A DNA stretch of 34,556 nt. Source: Chromatiales bacterium (GTDB taxonomy: Bacteria > Pseudomonadota > Gammaproteobacteria > UBA6429 > Thiohalophilaceae). The stretch spans positions 1 to 34,556 of the forward strand of contig JALTJZ010000066.1 in the NCBI GenBank assembly GCA_027076325.1, in the 5' to 3' direction. Made by a program: the position numbers and the translations under genes. Positions 5,544-12,397 of this stretch are shown one piece after another (the stretch's first letter is position 1; every line of letters starts with the position of its first letter). The notes beneath the pieces are model-generated. The model was not told the DNA's origin and did not search any database. It saw only the letters and a program-made list of their open reading frames with translations.

Positions 5544-6482
5544 ATGGAAATAATGGTATTAGAAAATTTAGTAGCAGAAAAAGTCTTTGATGGTGAGTCA
5601 CTGGAGCCATTACTCAATAAATTAAAGGAGGATGTCTCAACCCTGGTGCCCGATGTTGATACTGCGAAAGGCAGGAAAGAAATTGCCAGTATTGCAGCGA
5701 AAATATCAAAATCGAAAGTGTATCTTGATGGGCTGGGAAAGGACATGGTTTCCGACATGAAAAACAAGTGCAAAGTGATTGATAATCAACGCAAATTTGC
5801 ACGGGAATTTCTGGATGAAGTGAAAACGGAGTTCCGCGCCCCGCTAACAGAATGGGAAAATGCTGAAAAAACCCGTATTGCGACCCACGAGAAAAATATT
5901 TTTGATATTAAGGAAAAGGGTCAGTTTTGCCATTCGCAGTGGCGCGAAGTACCTGTCGAAACCCTTGAAAATCATTTAAAAACCGTTGAATCCATTGACG
6001 TAACTATTTTTGAAGAATTTGAACACGATGCTACAACAGCTAAATTTTTAAGCATAGATTCGATAAACAAAGCGATCACGAAGCGCCTAGAATACGATGC
6101 TGAGCAAAAAGAATTAGCTGACCTTCGAGCTCAGGCGGCAGAAGCCGAGGCAAAAAAACGAGAAGAACAAATAAAAGCCGATGCCCTTGCAAAAGCGCAA
6201 GCAGAACTGGATAAAAAACGCCAACAGCTTGAAGAAGAAAAGGCAGACGCTGATAGACGCGCTGCCGAGGCCGAAGATAAAGCCTTTAAGGAGTTAGAGG
6301 CTAAGCAGGCCGCTGAGAAGGCCGAACGGGAAGCCCGTGAAGCGGATACAGCGCACCGGGGCAAGATTAACCGGGAAGCTGCCGCAGCATTAGTGTCTAT
6401 TGGCATGAATAAGGATGAAGCCAGGACTGTGATTACTGCCATTGCGCGTAAAATGATTCCTAATGTCTCGGTTAACTATTAA
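5544..6482 (+). CDS. Coiled-coil protein between annealase and exonuclease
   Basis: 312 residues. The N-terminal 180 residues are helical and charged. Residues about 185-270 form a long alanine-, glutamate- and lysine-rich coiled coil, which often draws a false TolA-like label. The last 40 residues (GKINREAAAALVSIGMNKDE) form a small helical domain. Genes of this type often sit next to ERF or RecT and an exonuclease in phages, so a helper role in recombination is likely but unproven. AAGGGG precedes the ATG, three bases after the erf stop region. No signal peptide, so it should be cytoplasmic. Confidence 0.7.
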   Translation: MEIMVLENLVAEKVFDGESLEPLLNKLKEDVSTLVPDVDTAKGRKEIASIAAKISKSKVYLDGLGKDMVSDMKNKCKVIDNQRKFAREFLDEVKTEFRAPLTEWENAEKTRIATHEKNIFDIKEKGQFCHSQWREVPVETLENHLKTVESIDVTIFEEFEHDATTAKFLSIDSINKAITKRLEYDAEQKELADLRAQAAEAEAKKREEQIKADALAKAQAELDKKRQQLEEEKADADRRAAEAEDKAFKELEAKQAAEKAEREAREADTAHRGKINREAAAALVSIGMNKDEARTVITAIARKMIPNVSVNY

Positions 6483-6514
6483 CTACGTAAAGCCCTAACA
6501 ACAGGAGCATTGTT

Positions 6515-7126
6515 TTGATTATACATAATATGCCGCAGTACAGTGATGAATGGTGGGCTGCCCGGCTCGGAAAACCCTCCGCATCCTGCGCTAAGAAACT
6601 AATCACGTCTACCGGCGCACCGTCAAAATCACTACAAGACTATGCTTATGACTTAGCTAATGATTTATACGCCGGTGAAGTCGTGGACGCATGGGAAGGG
6701 AATAAGCACACTGACCGAGGCACTGAGTTAGAGCCGGTCGCAAGGTCGCTGTATGAGGCTATTAATAGCTGTGACGTGACCGAAATTGGTATGTTTACGG
6801 ACGGAAAGGCTGTGGCCTCCCCTGATGGGGTTATCGATGAAAATGGTATTTTAGAGATAAAATGCTTAACAGCCAAAAACCACACTAAAGCACTGGTTTA
6901 TTACAAAAAAAATAACAAACCGCCCACTGACTACGTTGCTCAATGTCAGTTTCAGTTATTCATAAGTGGTTATGAGTACGTTGATTTATTCTTATACCAC
7001 CCAAAATTACCAGAATTGCAGGTTCGGGTACTACCAATAAAATCACACTTCGAGATGCTTGAATGCCAGATTGAAGAAGTTATCGAAAAACGTGACAGTA
7101 TTATTAAATTATTAAACGGTGAGTAA
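6515..7126 (+). CDS. YqaJ-family (lambda exonuclease-like) recombinase nuclease
   Basis: 203 residues. These enzymes resect double-stranded DNA 5' to 3' to give the single strands that the annealase pairs. The PD-(D/E)xK active site is visible: GTELEPVAR (E71, E73), SPDGVI (D104), LEIKC (E114, K116) and the following VAQCQFQLFISG helix with the conserved glutamine. The start is a TTG at 6515 with AGGAG eight bases before; the first ATG, four codons on, has no site. Together with erf this is a two-component Red-like system. Confidence 0.9.
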   Translation: MIIHNMPQYSDEWWAARLGKPSASCAKKLITSTGAPSKSLQDYAYDLANDLYAGEVVDAWEGNKHTDRGTELEPVARSLYEAINSCDVTEIGMFTDGKAVASPDGVIDENGILEIKCLTAKNHTKALVYYKKNNKPPTDYVAQCQFQLFISGYEYVDLFLYHPKLPELQVRVLPIKSHFEMLECQIEEVIEKRDSIIKLLNGE

Positions 7127-7127
7127 T

Positions 7128-7355
7128 ATGGAGTTTAGAAAATGCTTAGGAACCCCAACCAGGAAAGGATGTGGAGAAAATAAACCCATTAGTGCCTTCC
7201 CTGCTTCGGCAAAAACGGTTAATGGGAAGTACACCCCTAAATCAATGTGTACTGAATGTGATTTAAGAAGCAGACGGGATGCGTATGCTAAGGAAAATTC
7301 CAAGTCAATAGGAAATGATGTTTTAAGTTGTTTTATTAATAAAAGGTGGGTTTAA
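7128..7355 (+). CDS. Small zinc-finger protein
   Basis: 75 residues. C6 and C15 lie near the N-terminus and C41-x2-C44 (SMCTECDLRSRRDA) in the middle, followed by a basic helix. This is the layout of small zinc-ribbon proteins that accompany phage nucleases. The ATG at 7128 is preceded by GGTGAG and lies one base after the YqaJ stop. The protein looks complete and soluble. DNA binding is likely, catalytic activity is not indicated because no H-N-H motif is visible. Confidence 0.55.
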   Translation: MEFRKCLGTPTRKGCGENKPISAFPASAKTVNGKYTPKSMCTECDLRSRRDAYAKENSKSIGNDVLSCFINKRWV

Positions 7356-7516
7356 TGTTAATCACTATCTCTGAATACAGGAAAAAGCACTTTTCTGAAA
7401 AGTCTAAACCTGATGCACGAACGGTCAGAAAGTGGATTAACCAGGGAAAGATTAAAGGTAAGAAAATAGACAAGACTTACTATGTAGAGGTTCAGCCCTT
7501 CAATCCGCAGGCTTAA
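7355..7516 (+). CDS. Excisionase (Xis)-like DNA-binding protein
   Basis: 53 residues starting MLITISEYRKKHFSEKSKPD. The pattern (hydrophobic start, a helix, then ARTVRKWINQGKIKG and KTYYVE) matches lambda Xis-like winged-helix proteins, in which TVRRWV begins the recognition helix. No integrase gene is in the window, so a role as a general architectural or regulatory protein is as likely as excision. The ATG overlaps the previous stop (TAATG). Confidence 0.65.
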   Translation: MLITISEYRKKHFSEKSKPDARTVRKWINQGKIKGKKIDKTYYVEVQPFNPQA

Positions 7517-7571
7517 AATGGGGATAAATAGAGGTGAATATTAAAGTAGCAGGCAACAATAGGAGGCAATT

Positions 7572-7751
7572 ATGAAAACCATCTGGAATTGGAAAAACAT
7601 CGGCAAGTCTTTTTTATTGGTAATACTAGCAGGGTTTTTGGTTGGCTTATTACCCTTACCTGAAACAATAAAATTTTTAGTTGGGATGCTGGCCGGTGCC
7701 GCGGCAATGCTTTTTAGCATTAGTAAATGGGAGTTATGGCATTTTGAATAA
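7572..7751 (+). CDS. 59-residue two-pass membrane protein
   Basis: A perfect AGGAGG precedes the ATG. Two hydrophobic segments (SFLLVILAGFLVGLL and FLVGMLAGAAAMLF) are linked by a short PLPET turn, so it should be a hairpin membrane protein. It is too far from the lysis cassette to be called a holin with any confidence. Function unknown. Confidence 0.6.
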   Translation: MKTIWNWKNIGKSFLLVILAGFLVGLLPLPETIKFLVGMLAGAAAMLFSISKWELWHFE

Positions 7752-7844
7752 TCAGCATAGCGGCAGACATAAACAAAAAATTTAGCTACCGCCACAAGCT
7801 AAAAATGAAATAAATAAGTGGCTAATTAACAGGAGATTTAAAAA

Positions 7845-8093
7845 ATGAAAACACTATTAGCAAGTTTAGTATTGGTTATGAGTATGTCAGTAGCACAAGC
7901 AAGTCCATATACACCTTTTGCCGCCTTCTTGCCGGGTGCAATGGCAGTGTCGTTATTTACGCTGGGCGATAAAAACGACAGTCGCATGTTTAAAACAGTC
8001 GATGCAGCATGGGCTGATAATAAAGATGGGTATTCGTTTACTATTACGCAGTTTGAATATGACCAAAATCCATCTAAGTATGTCTTGAAGTAG
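7845..8093 (+). CDS. 82-residue secreted small protein
   Basis: Starts MKTLLASLVLVMSMSVAQAS, a textbook Sec signal peptide with an A-Q-A cleavage site after about residue 19. The mature part is about 63 residues with no cysteines, so it should be periplasmic. AGGAGA precedes the ATG. No family recognised. Phage periplasmic proteins often alter superinfection or host envelope properties. Confidence 0.65.
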   Translation: MKTLLASLVLVMSMSVAQASPYTPFAAFLPGAMAVSLFTLGDKNDSRMFKTVDAAWADNKDGYSFTITQFEYDQNPSKYVLK

Positions 8094-8300
8094 TTTGTAG
8101 AAATTCGCAGCGCACTACTACGACGAAAGTTTAAAGTAAGCTGCTCCGCCCCGAAGGTAGTGCTACAGGGAGGCCACAACATAATGTGTGTAATAGTGAT
8201 ATGAGGACATCTGGAATCAAGCATTATGCAGAACGGTGTGACAGCTCGGAGAGACGGCATATTTTAGAAAGATAACGACCATATTTATAGGTAATTTATT
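8094..8300. other. Non-coding gap rich in inverted repeats
   Basis: No gene found on either strand. It has several pairing arms: GCACTAC (8112-8118) with GTAGTGC (8157-8163), GCAGC with GCTGC inside and around that pair, and CACA/TGTG near 8173-8188. It is more GC-rich than its surroundings. It might be a structured leader of the 8301 gene or a non-coding RNA; I cannot place it in a known family. Confidence 0.3.
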
Positions 8301-8594
8301 ATGAAAACTCTACACAACTCTGATGTTTCTGGGGCACGCAAGAATGTGCCTGATATTAAGATTGTTGGTAACGGCAATATGTTTAAACTGCTTTGCAAGG
8401 CATCGAGCGAAAGCGAAGGCTGGATGAAAAGCACAAAAGCGATGGAAGTGTCGGGTGGATGCGTTGTGCAAGTTACAACACAACAGCGCAATCCTGACGG
8501 CTCTTATGCTGTTGCTGAGGCGCTGACTTTTGTTCCCGGCGTGGGAATCAAGCCTGACCACGACCACGAAGGTGGCCACAAATTGTTGTCATAA
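8301..8594 (+). CDS. 97-residue hypothetical accessory protein
   Basis: Starts MKTLHNSDVSGARKNVPD. Composition is soluble; a histidine- and aspartate-rich stretch (PDHDHEGGHK) near the C-terminus could bind a metal. The ribosome-binding site (AGGT) is weak. Its stop lies two bases before the left arm of the attC-like palindrome, so it ends one of the cassette-like units. No family recognised. Confidence 0.5.
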   Translation: MKTLHNSDVSGARKNVPDIKIVGNGNMFKLLCKASSESEGWMKSTKAMEVSGGCVVQVTTQQRNPDGSYAVAEALTFVPGVGIKPDHDHEGGHKLLS

Positions 8595-8596
8595 AA

Positions 8597-8675
8597 CATA
8601 ACGATTGAATTAACTGGCGCGGCGTTTTTTGCCGCGTCCAAGCGAGGAACGAGCGATGTTAAATGACTTGTTATC
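8597..8675. repeat. attC-like imperfect palindrome
   Basis: Two 18-base arms (8597-8614 and 8658-8675) pair as ATAAC/GTTAT at the outside and TTAAC/GTTAA at the inside, separated by a mismatched spacer, as the R and L boxes of integron attC sites do. Between them is a strong hairpin (CGCGGC, loop GTTTTTT, GCCGCG) with a bulged base. The right arm recurs at 10172. The boxes do not match the full attC consensus, so the label is structural only. Confidence 0.4.
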
Positions 8676-8889
8676 TTTATTTTGGGAATGGATAAAACAT
8701 AAAAATTATTACATGGTATGGACTGACTTTAACGGCGGAAGTATCGCTATAAAATGCTCAGAGAAAAGTGATATTGAATACCTAAAGAAGACTCTGTATG
8801 AATATGATTTCATTGAATGCGGCGCAGTGACTTATTGGTTTATGAAGCACTCAATGCCAAAAATTGCAATGCTGAGTTTTTGGGGTTGA
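8656..8889 (+). CDS. 77-residue hypothetical accessory protein
   Basis: Starts MLNDLLSLFWEWIKHKNYYM. The ATG at 8656 overlaps the right arm of the attC-like palindrome and is preceded by GAGGA. The chain is aromatic-rich and alternates strands and helices (DFNGGSIAIKC). It is the only gene of the first cassette-like unit (8658-8914). No family recognised. Confidence 0.5.
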   Translation: MLNDLLSLFWEWIKHKNYYMVWTDFNGGSIAIKCSEKSDIEYLKKTLYEYDFIECGAVTYWFMKHSMPKIAMLSFWG

Positions 8890-8892
8890 AAG

Positions 8893-8914
8893 ATAACATA
8901 GATATAGACTGCAA
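8893..8914 (+). repeat. Cassette end repeat, copy 1
   Basis: ATAACATAGATATAGACTGC plus AA, 21 of 22 bases identical to 10627-10648. Each copy follows an unrelated small gene and precedes the ribosome-binding site of the next one. Confidence 0.65.
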
Positions 8915-8921
8915 GGAAAAT

Positions 8922-9401
8922 ATGAAAAATACAATAGTTGTTTGGTTTTCAAGTGGTGCGGCCAGCGCGGTTGCGGCAATGAAAACAATTGAGCAATACG
9001 GTAGTACTTGTAACGTGCGAATTGTAAACAATCCGATAGCTCGTGAACGATTGAATACTTTACCCGTATTAATTGAAGCAGGATTAACAAAATTAGATTG
9101 TTACAAGATTTTAACAGATGCAAGGATTAAGCCGCCGCGCACCTATGAAATGGGATACCCAAACGCGAATTGTATCGGATGCGTTAAATCAGCAAGCCCA
9201 ACGTACTGGAATCATGTTAGAAAGTTGCATCCTGAAATATTTTTACAACGTGCGGAACAGAGCCGAGATATTGGTTGTAAATTGGTTAAGGTAAAAGGTA
9301 AGCGGATTTATTTAGATGAACTCGACCCTAACGCAATAGGCCGACCAATGAAAAATTTAGACTTTGAGTGCGGTATTTTTTGTCACACTGACGAGGATTA
9401 A
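8922..9401 (+). CDS. PAPS-reductase-like PP-loop protein, internally shortened
   Basis: 159 residues from the ATG at 8922 (AAGGA upstream). The N-terminus has the PP-loop of adenine nucleotide alpha-hydrolases (VVWFSSGAASAVAA) followed by VRIVNNPIA. The second half matches the family's C-terminal half: LPVLIEAGLTK, GYPNANCIGCVK with C-x2-C, SPTYWNHVRK, and LDELDPNAIGRP, ending FECGIFCH. Family members known to me are longer, with about 70 residues between NNPIA and the ERxxxLPVLI part. Here these parts are joined directly. The frame is intact, so it may be expressed, but the nucleotide-binding fold would be incomplete. Confidence 0.75.
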   Translation: MKNTIVVWFSSGAASAVAAMKTIEQYGSTCNVRIVNNPIARERLNTLPVLIEAGLTKLDCYKILTDARIKPPRTYEMGYPNANCIGCVKSASPTYWNHVRKLHPEIFLQRAEQSRDIGCKLVKVKGKRIYLDELDPNAIGRPMKNLDFECGIFCHTDED

Positions 9402-9402
9402 A

Positions 9403-9594
9403 ATGAAAATACAAATTAAAGAAGAAGTGTTGGTACTTAGGTACTTTGTAATTGCCTTTGTTTTTCTTGTGCTAGGCTACTTTCTAACTGTATACATAGT
9501 CTCAAACGACTGCATTGATAAAGGCTACACTAACATAGGCAAAGGGTTTCACTGCTCTTTGCGGTATGGAGACAACATTGAGGTGGAGAAATGA
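9403..9594 (+). CDS. 63-residue membrane-anchored small protein
   Basis: A short N-terminal stretch (MKIQIKEEVLVLRYF) leads into one membrane helix (VIAFVFLVLGYFLTVYIV), followed by a 30-residue outer domain with two cysteines (C37 and C51 region) that could form a disulphide in the periplasm. GAGG precedes the ATG. Its stop overlaps the next ATG (ATGA). Function unknown. Confidence 0.55.
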   Translation: MKIQIKEEVLVLRYFVIAFVFLVLGYFLTVYIVSNDCIDKGYTNIGKGFHCSLRYGDNIEVEK

Positions 9595-9764
9595 ATATAA
9601 AAAGTTTAGAAAAAAGAGTAATGCTAATGACAAATATTAATATGGTTGTGCGGACAGTACTGTGGATTTTACTAGGTTGGCTTAGTGTTGAAACTATATT
9701 ATATATTGGTGAGCATGGGTTGAAAAACCTACTTGAAATTATCTGGTTTGGTAAAGGAAAGTAA
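9591..9764 (+). CDS. 57-residue single-pass membrane protein
   Basis: Starts MNIKSLEKRVMLMTNI. One hydrophobic helix (VVRTVLWILLGWLSVETILY) is flanked by basic residues. The ATG overlaps the previous stop, so the two membrane proteins are made together and may interact. No family recognised. Confidence 0.5.
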   Translation: MNIKSLEKRVMLMTNINMVVRTVLWILLGWLSVETILYIGEHGLKNLLEIIWFGKGK

Positions 9765-9808
9765 AACAGTTTATGGGATGAAGCGCATGAAGTGACATAA
9801 ATCACGGG

Positions 9809-9862
9809 TAGCTGTCCGAGGTGGTGAGTTGGGATTCGATACCCAAACAGCTATTTTTATTT
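9809..9862 (+). terminator. Hairpin terminator with tRNA-minihelix geometry
   Basis: Outer 7-bp stem TAGCTGT (9809-9815) with ACAGCTA (9847-9853), and inner 5-bp stem TTGGG with CCCAA whose 3' side directly abuts the outer stem; loop ATTCGATA. TTTTTATTT follows, so it can end transcription. The 7 + 5 stacking and the TTCGA loop copy a tRNA acceptor and T arm without an anticodon arm. Confidence 0.55.
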
Positions 9863-9901
9863 AAGTGCGTGGATTCCCACCCTAATAATGAGGGCAAAGA
9901 A

Positions 9902-10141
9902 ATGAACAATAAATTCAAACCAGAAGACGTGCCAGACTGGGTAAACTGGATAGCGCAGGATGCTAGTGGCGAGTGGTATGGCTACAGGAATAAGCCTGTT
10001 GTCGAAGATTATTATTGGCGTATAAACGACAATTCTAAATGTTTTATAAATTATGTTTATGAAATAAACCTTCTTTGCAAATTTCTCTACAAAAGCAAAC
10101 CAGCAAAAGATTTTACACAAGAACTTTATAGGTGGGAGTAG
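9902..10141 (+). CDS. 79-residue conserved-type small phage protein
   Basis: From the ATG at 9902 with GAGGG upstream. The segment VPDWVNWIAQDASGEWYGY, then NKPV, resembles a type of small protein seen in many phage accessory regions, where a tryptophan-rich repeat-like core is the main feature. Function is unknown in those too, as far as I know. It lies just after the hairpin at 9809-9862. Confidence 0.6.
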   Translation: MNNKFKPEDVPDWVNWIAQDASGEWYGYRNKPVVEDYYWRINDNSKCFINYVYEINLLCKFLYKSKPAKDFTQELYRWE

Positions 10142-10144
10142 GGA

Positions 10145-10189
10145 TAGACGCGCGTTGTTTGCGCGGTCTAAGTTAAATGACTTGTTATG
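10145..10189. repeat. Second attC-like half site with hairpin
   Basis: A bulged hairpin (TAGAC and CGCG pairing with CGCG and GTCTA, 10145-10170, one G unpaired) is followed by GTTAAATGACTTGTTAT (10172-10188), identical over 17 bases to 8658-8674. No left arm is seen upstream, so only half of the palindrome is present. Confidence 0.45.
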
Positions 10190-10211
10190 TGGTTTATATA
10201 GGAGAACAAAA

Positions 10212-10274
10212 ATGGGTGTAGAAAATAATGAATGCGTAGTTGCTACAACATGGGACGATGAGGTAAAATTATGA
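10212..10274 (+). CDS. 20-residue leader-like peptide
   Basis: MGVENNECVVATTWDDEVKL with AGGAG upstream and a TGA that overlaps the next ATG (ATGA). The sequence resembles the start of a longer kind of phage protein, so it could be a remnant that now couples translation of the WDGH gene. Low confidence because of length. Confidence 0.35.
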   Translation: MGVENNECVVATTWDDEVKL

Positions 10275-10630
10275 TTCTAGGAAAAGATATTGTACTACCA
10301 GAAGGTGTTGATATTAATGAAGTTTCTGATGGGTATCACACGTTTAATGAGCTATATGATTTCAGAAAAATGTATAACGCTGTATTGTTTAACGAATGGG
10401 CAGAAGCGGGAAAATATGAGGTACACAAAAGCCTAAAGCATAATGACGGCGAAGAATGTTTTGGTGGTGGATGGTTTATTGTTGTTGCTATTTTGCCTGA
10501 TGGACAAATAACAAATCATTACAAGATAGAGGACTGGGAATTATTCAGTTTACCAGTTAAAGACAGGGCGCTATATAAATACGATGGTCATACCGGCGCT
10601 GATGTATTGCAAAGGCTGGCATCAATATAA
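10271..10630 (+). CDS. WDGH-domain-like phage protein
   Basis: 119 residues. Three landmarks of this small phage family are present: DGYHTFNELYDFRKMYNAV, an HNDGEECFGGGWFIVVA core, and the C-terminal YDGHTGADVLQRL motif (WDGH in most members, Y-D-G-H here). The length is typical. The molecular function of the family is not established. It is the main gene of the second cassette-like unit (10172-10648). Confidence 0.7.
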   Translation: MILGKDIVLPEGVDINEVSDGYHTFNELYDFRKMYNAVLFNEWAEAGKYEVHKSLKHNDGEECFGGGWFIVVAILPDGQITNHYKIEDWELFSLPVKDRALYKYDGHTGADVLQRLASI

Positions 10631-10648
10631 CATAAATATAGACTGCAA
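10627..10648 (+). repeat. Cassette end repeat, copy 2
   Basis: ATAACATAAATATAGACTGC plus AA. It differs from 8893-8914 at one of 22 bases and begins at the stop of the WDGH-like gene. Confidence 0.65.
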
Positions 10649-10662
10649 CTGGAGAATAAAGA

Positions 10663-11124
10663 ATGAAAAAATCAATGCAAAATAAAATTATAGAAACTTT
10701 GGAATCTGTACGTGATTATACGAAGACAACTTTAAATGATGATAGTAAATACGCTGATATGATAGCTGAAATAAAAGCAATAGAATGTGAGCCTGATTAT
10801 GTGCCGCAGTTTGATGAAAAGGTTTTGGTTAGTGATGATAATCGGGATTTTGTTTTAAGATGTTTTAAAGAAATGAATGGCGATAAGTTTAAATGCTTTA
10901 TTGATGGTAAGAGCTCAAAACAAACTGAAAAAGCGGCTTCATGGAGATATATGAAACGCTGTCTTATATTTAAACCTTACACCGGGGTAAAGCCTGAGCT
11001 TAGAGAAGGGGAGGCTATTTATATAAGATTTAAAATCGACAGTATAGTAACTTATGGTTCAATAGAAAGTATTTACCCTGCTGCATGGAATGATGTAGTC
11101 GATTACTGCATTTTTAAAGTATAG
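10663..11124 (+). CDS. 153-residue hypothetical protein
   Basis: CTGGAGAATAAAGA before the ATG is a good ribosome-binding site. The N-terminal 45 residues are helical and charged. The rest is strand-rich and includes VPQFDEKVLVSDDNRDFVLR and EGEAIYIRFKIDS, which looks like a small beta-barrel repeat. No family named. It is the last sizeable gene of the rightward region. Confidence 0.55.
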   Translation: MKKSMQNKIIETLESVRDYTKTTLNDDSKYADMIAEIKAIECEPDYVPQFDEKVLVSDDNRDFVLRCFKEMNGDKFKCFIDGKSSKQTEKAASWRYMKRCLIFKPYTGVKPELREGEAIYIRFKIDSIVTYGSIESIYPAAWNDVVDYCIFKV

Positions 11125-11126
11125 CC

Positions 11127-11195
11127 ATGAAACTAACAATACTACTATTTATTACTTTTGTTTTTCCATATTGCTCGACTATGCCGGCGGGTTAA
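11127..11195 (+). CDS. Possible 22-residue lipoprotein-like peptide
   Basis: MKLTILLFITFVFPYCSTMP plus AG: a hydrophobic signal-like stretch, then C-S-T. The residues before the cysteine (F-P-Y) do not make a proper lipobox and there is no ribosome-binding site. It may be a decayed Rz1-type spanin or lipoprotein, or not a gene. Its stop overlaps the late operon end at 11192. Confidence 0.2.
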   Translation: MKLTILLFITFVFPYCSTMPAG

Positions 11196-12397
11196 TTGTA
11201 TTTATGTTTAGACAGTACATTTCTTAATATATCCCTAATCGGTGAGCGTAAGTTTGATGTTAATATTTTACCACCCAGAAACGCACCACCCCCGCCCGGG
11301 ATTAAGGTAAACGTCTGAGTCGTTCCAAGTGCCCCATCCGTGTCTGTTACAAATATATCCACTGTCTCATTGACTGTAACGGCTGCGCTTAAACTCCATG
11401 TGCCGTCTGCATTAACATCGAAAGTCTTACCTGTTTCAGATGTTAAAACAGTATGAGTTATATTTTGACCAGCTCTAGGAGCCTGACCGTCATAACCGTA
11501 ATAAATGCTTGCTTCGGTTAAATCAATTGGGTCAGCCGATACAACATAATCATCAGTGCTTGCCGGCAAAAAACTAACCGTTGCTGTAGGCGTACTTGTT
11601 CCATCATCATCTGAGTAAGTCAATGTTGCGGTCGTACTGTATAACAGCGCAGCGTTGCTTGGTACTGTGCAAACAACCGCACCAGTTCCACCACCGGGAT
11701 ATGTTGTTATTGGACAATCTACACCGTTAATATCAACCGTTGCATTACCCTGTGCGGCTGAACCGCCGGATATTTCGACAATATAGTTAGTCTGTCCGCG
11801 TCGTGCTTCTGCGCCTGCTGAGGTAATCTGAGCACCAGAGAGATAGCCGTCTGCCGCAAAAGAAATAACACCATTTGCATTAGCATTATCCCACTCGGCA
11901 GCGATACCAGCCTGCATCCCGGTGTTGTATGTTGTGTCTGTTGTTACGCCTAAAGAGCCGCCATTCAAAAACATTTCCAATCGGCCTGTTGAGACAGTTA
12001 ACTCAAGCTCAACAATATCCCCTAATGCGTAAGTTTGACCTGTGACAATTGCAATCTGTGTTCTAACACCTGCAGCAAGCCGTTGTAATGTAACTTCGCC
12101 ACCATTCATTCGGACTTGATAACCGTCTCCTGGTGAGTTTGCCACGGCTGGTCCAGCAGAGTCACCAAAAACTGTATTTGCATAAGAAATTTCAGTTTTT
12201 GCTCGGATTACATTACCCGGTGTGATTGACCCTGAGTATAAGTACAATCCAGTGCTTGTACCAGCCCAATTAGTATATAAAACCCCGCTTGCTATTCTTG
12301 AGGTCGCAATATACGGCGTATAATCCGCATTAGTGTAAGGGTTTACATCCGCAAGCGGAGCAAAATTGATTGCTATGTCACCTGTTGCAGTTGCCAT
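11192..12397 (-). CDS. Adhesin-like virion protein with lectin-like domain
   Basis: 401 residues. The N-terminal about 200 residues look like a jelly-roll (concanavalin/laminin-G) domain: VTLQRLAAGVRTQIAIVTG, VELELTVSTGRLEMFLNGG, AGIAAEWDN. The second half holds two beta-sandwich repeats rich in T, D and S (for example TATLTYSDDDGTSTPTATV). It is the last gene of the late operon and its start overlaps the previous stop (TAATG). It probably binds surface glycans as an accessory fibre. Which virion structure holds it is not evident. Confidence 0.6.
   Translation of the reverse strand: MATATGDIAINFAPLADVNPYTNADYTPYIATSRIASGVLYTNWAGTSTGLYLYSGSITPGNVIRAKTEISYANTVFGDSAGPAVANSPGDGYQVRMNGGEVTLQRLAAGVRTQIAIVTGQTYALGDIVELELTVSTGRLEMFLNGGSLGVTTDTTYNTGMQAGIAAEWDNANANGVISFAADGYLSGAQITSAGAEARRGQTNYIVEISGGSAAQGNATVDINGVDCPITTYPGGGTGAVVCTVPSNAALLYSTTATLTYSDDDGTSTPTATVSFLPASTDDYVVSADPIDLTEASIYYGYDGQAPRAGQNITHTVLTSETGKTFDVNADGTWSLSAAVTVNETVDIFVTDTDGALGTTQTFTLIPGGGGAFLGGKILTSNLRSPIRDILRNVLSKHKYN

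Noticed and set aside
6131-6442. Long open frame on the - strand inside the coiled-coil gene
   Set aside because: It is the mirror of an alanine- and glutamate-rich coding stretch; it has no ribosome-binding site and lies inside a better-supported gene.
5544-6482. TolA or envelope biogenesis protein
   Set aside because: The similarity would be to alanine-rich coiled coil only; there is no membrane anchor and the context is recombination.
7355-7516. Proof of temperate lifestyle from the Xis-like protein
   Set aside because: No integrase, attachment site or repressor was found; Xis-like folds also serve as general DNA-binding proteins.
7572-7751. Holin call for the two-pass membrane protein
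   Set aside because: Far from the lysis cassette, in the early region; a 3-TM holin is already present at 13938.
7838-8260. Open frame on the - strand over the secreted protein gene
   Set aside because: It is antisense to a gene with a textbook signal peptide and strong ribosome-binding site.
9809-9862. True tRNA gene
   Set aside because: No anticodon arm, no proper D arm, an 8-base T loop and no CCA; a terminator fits better.
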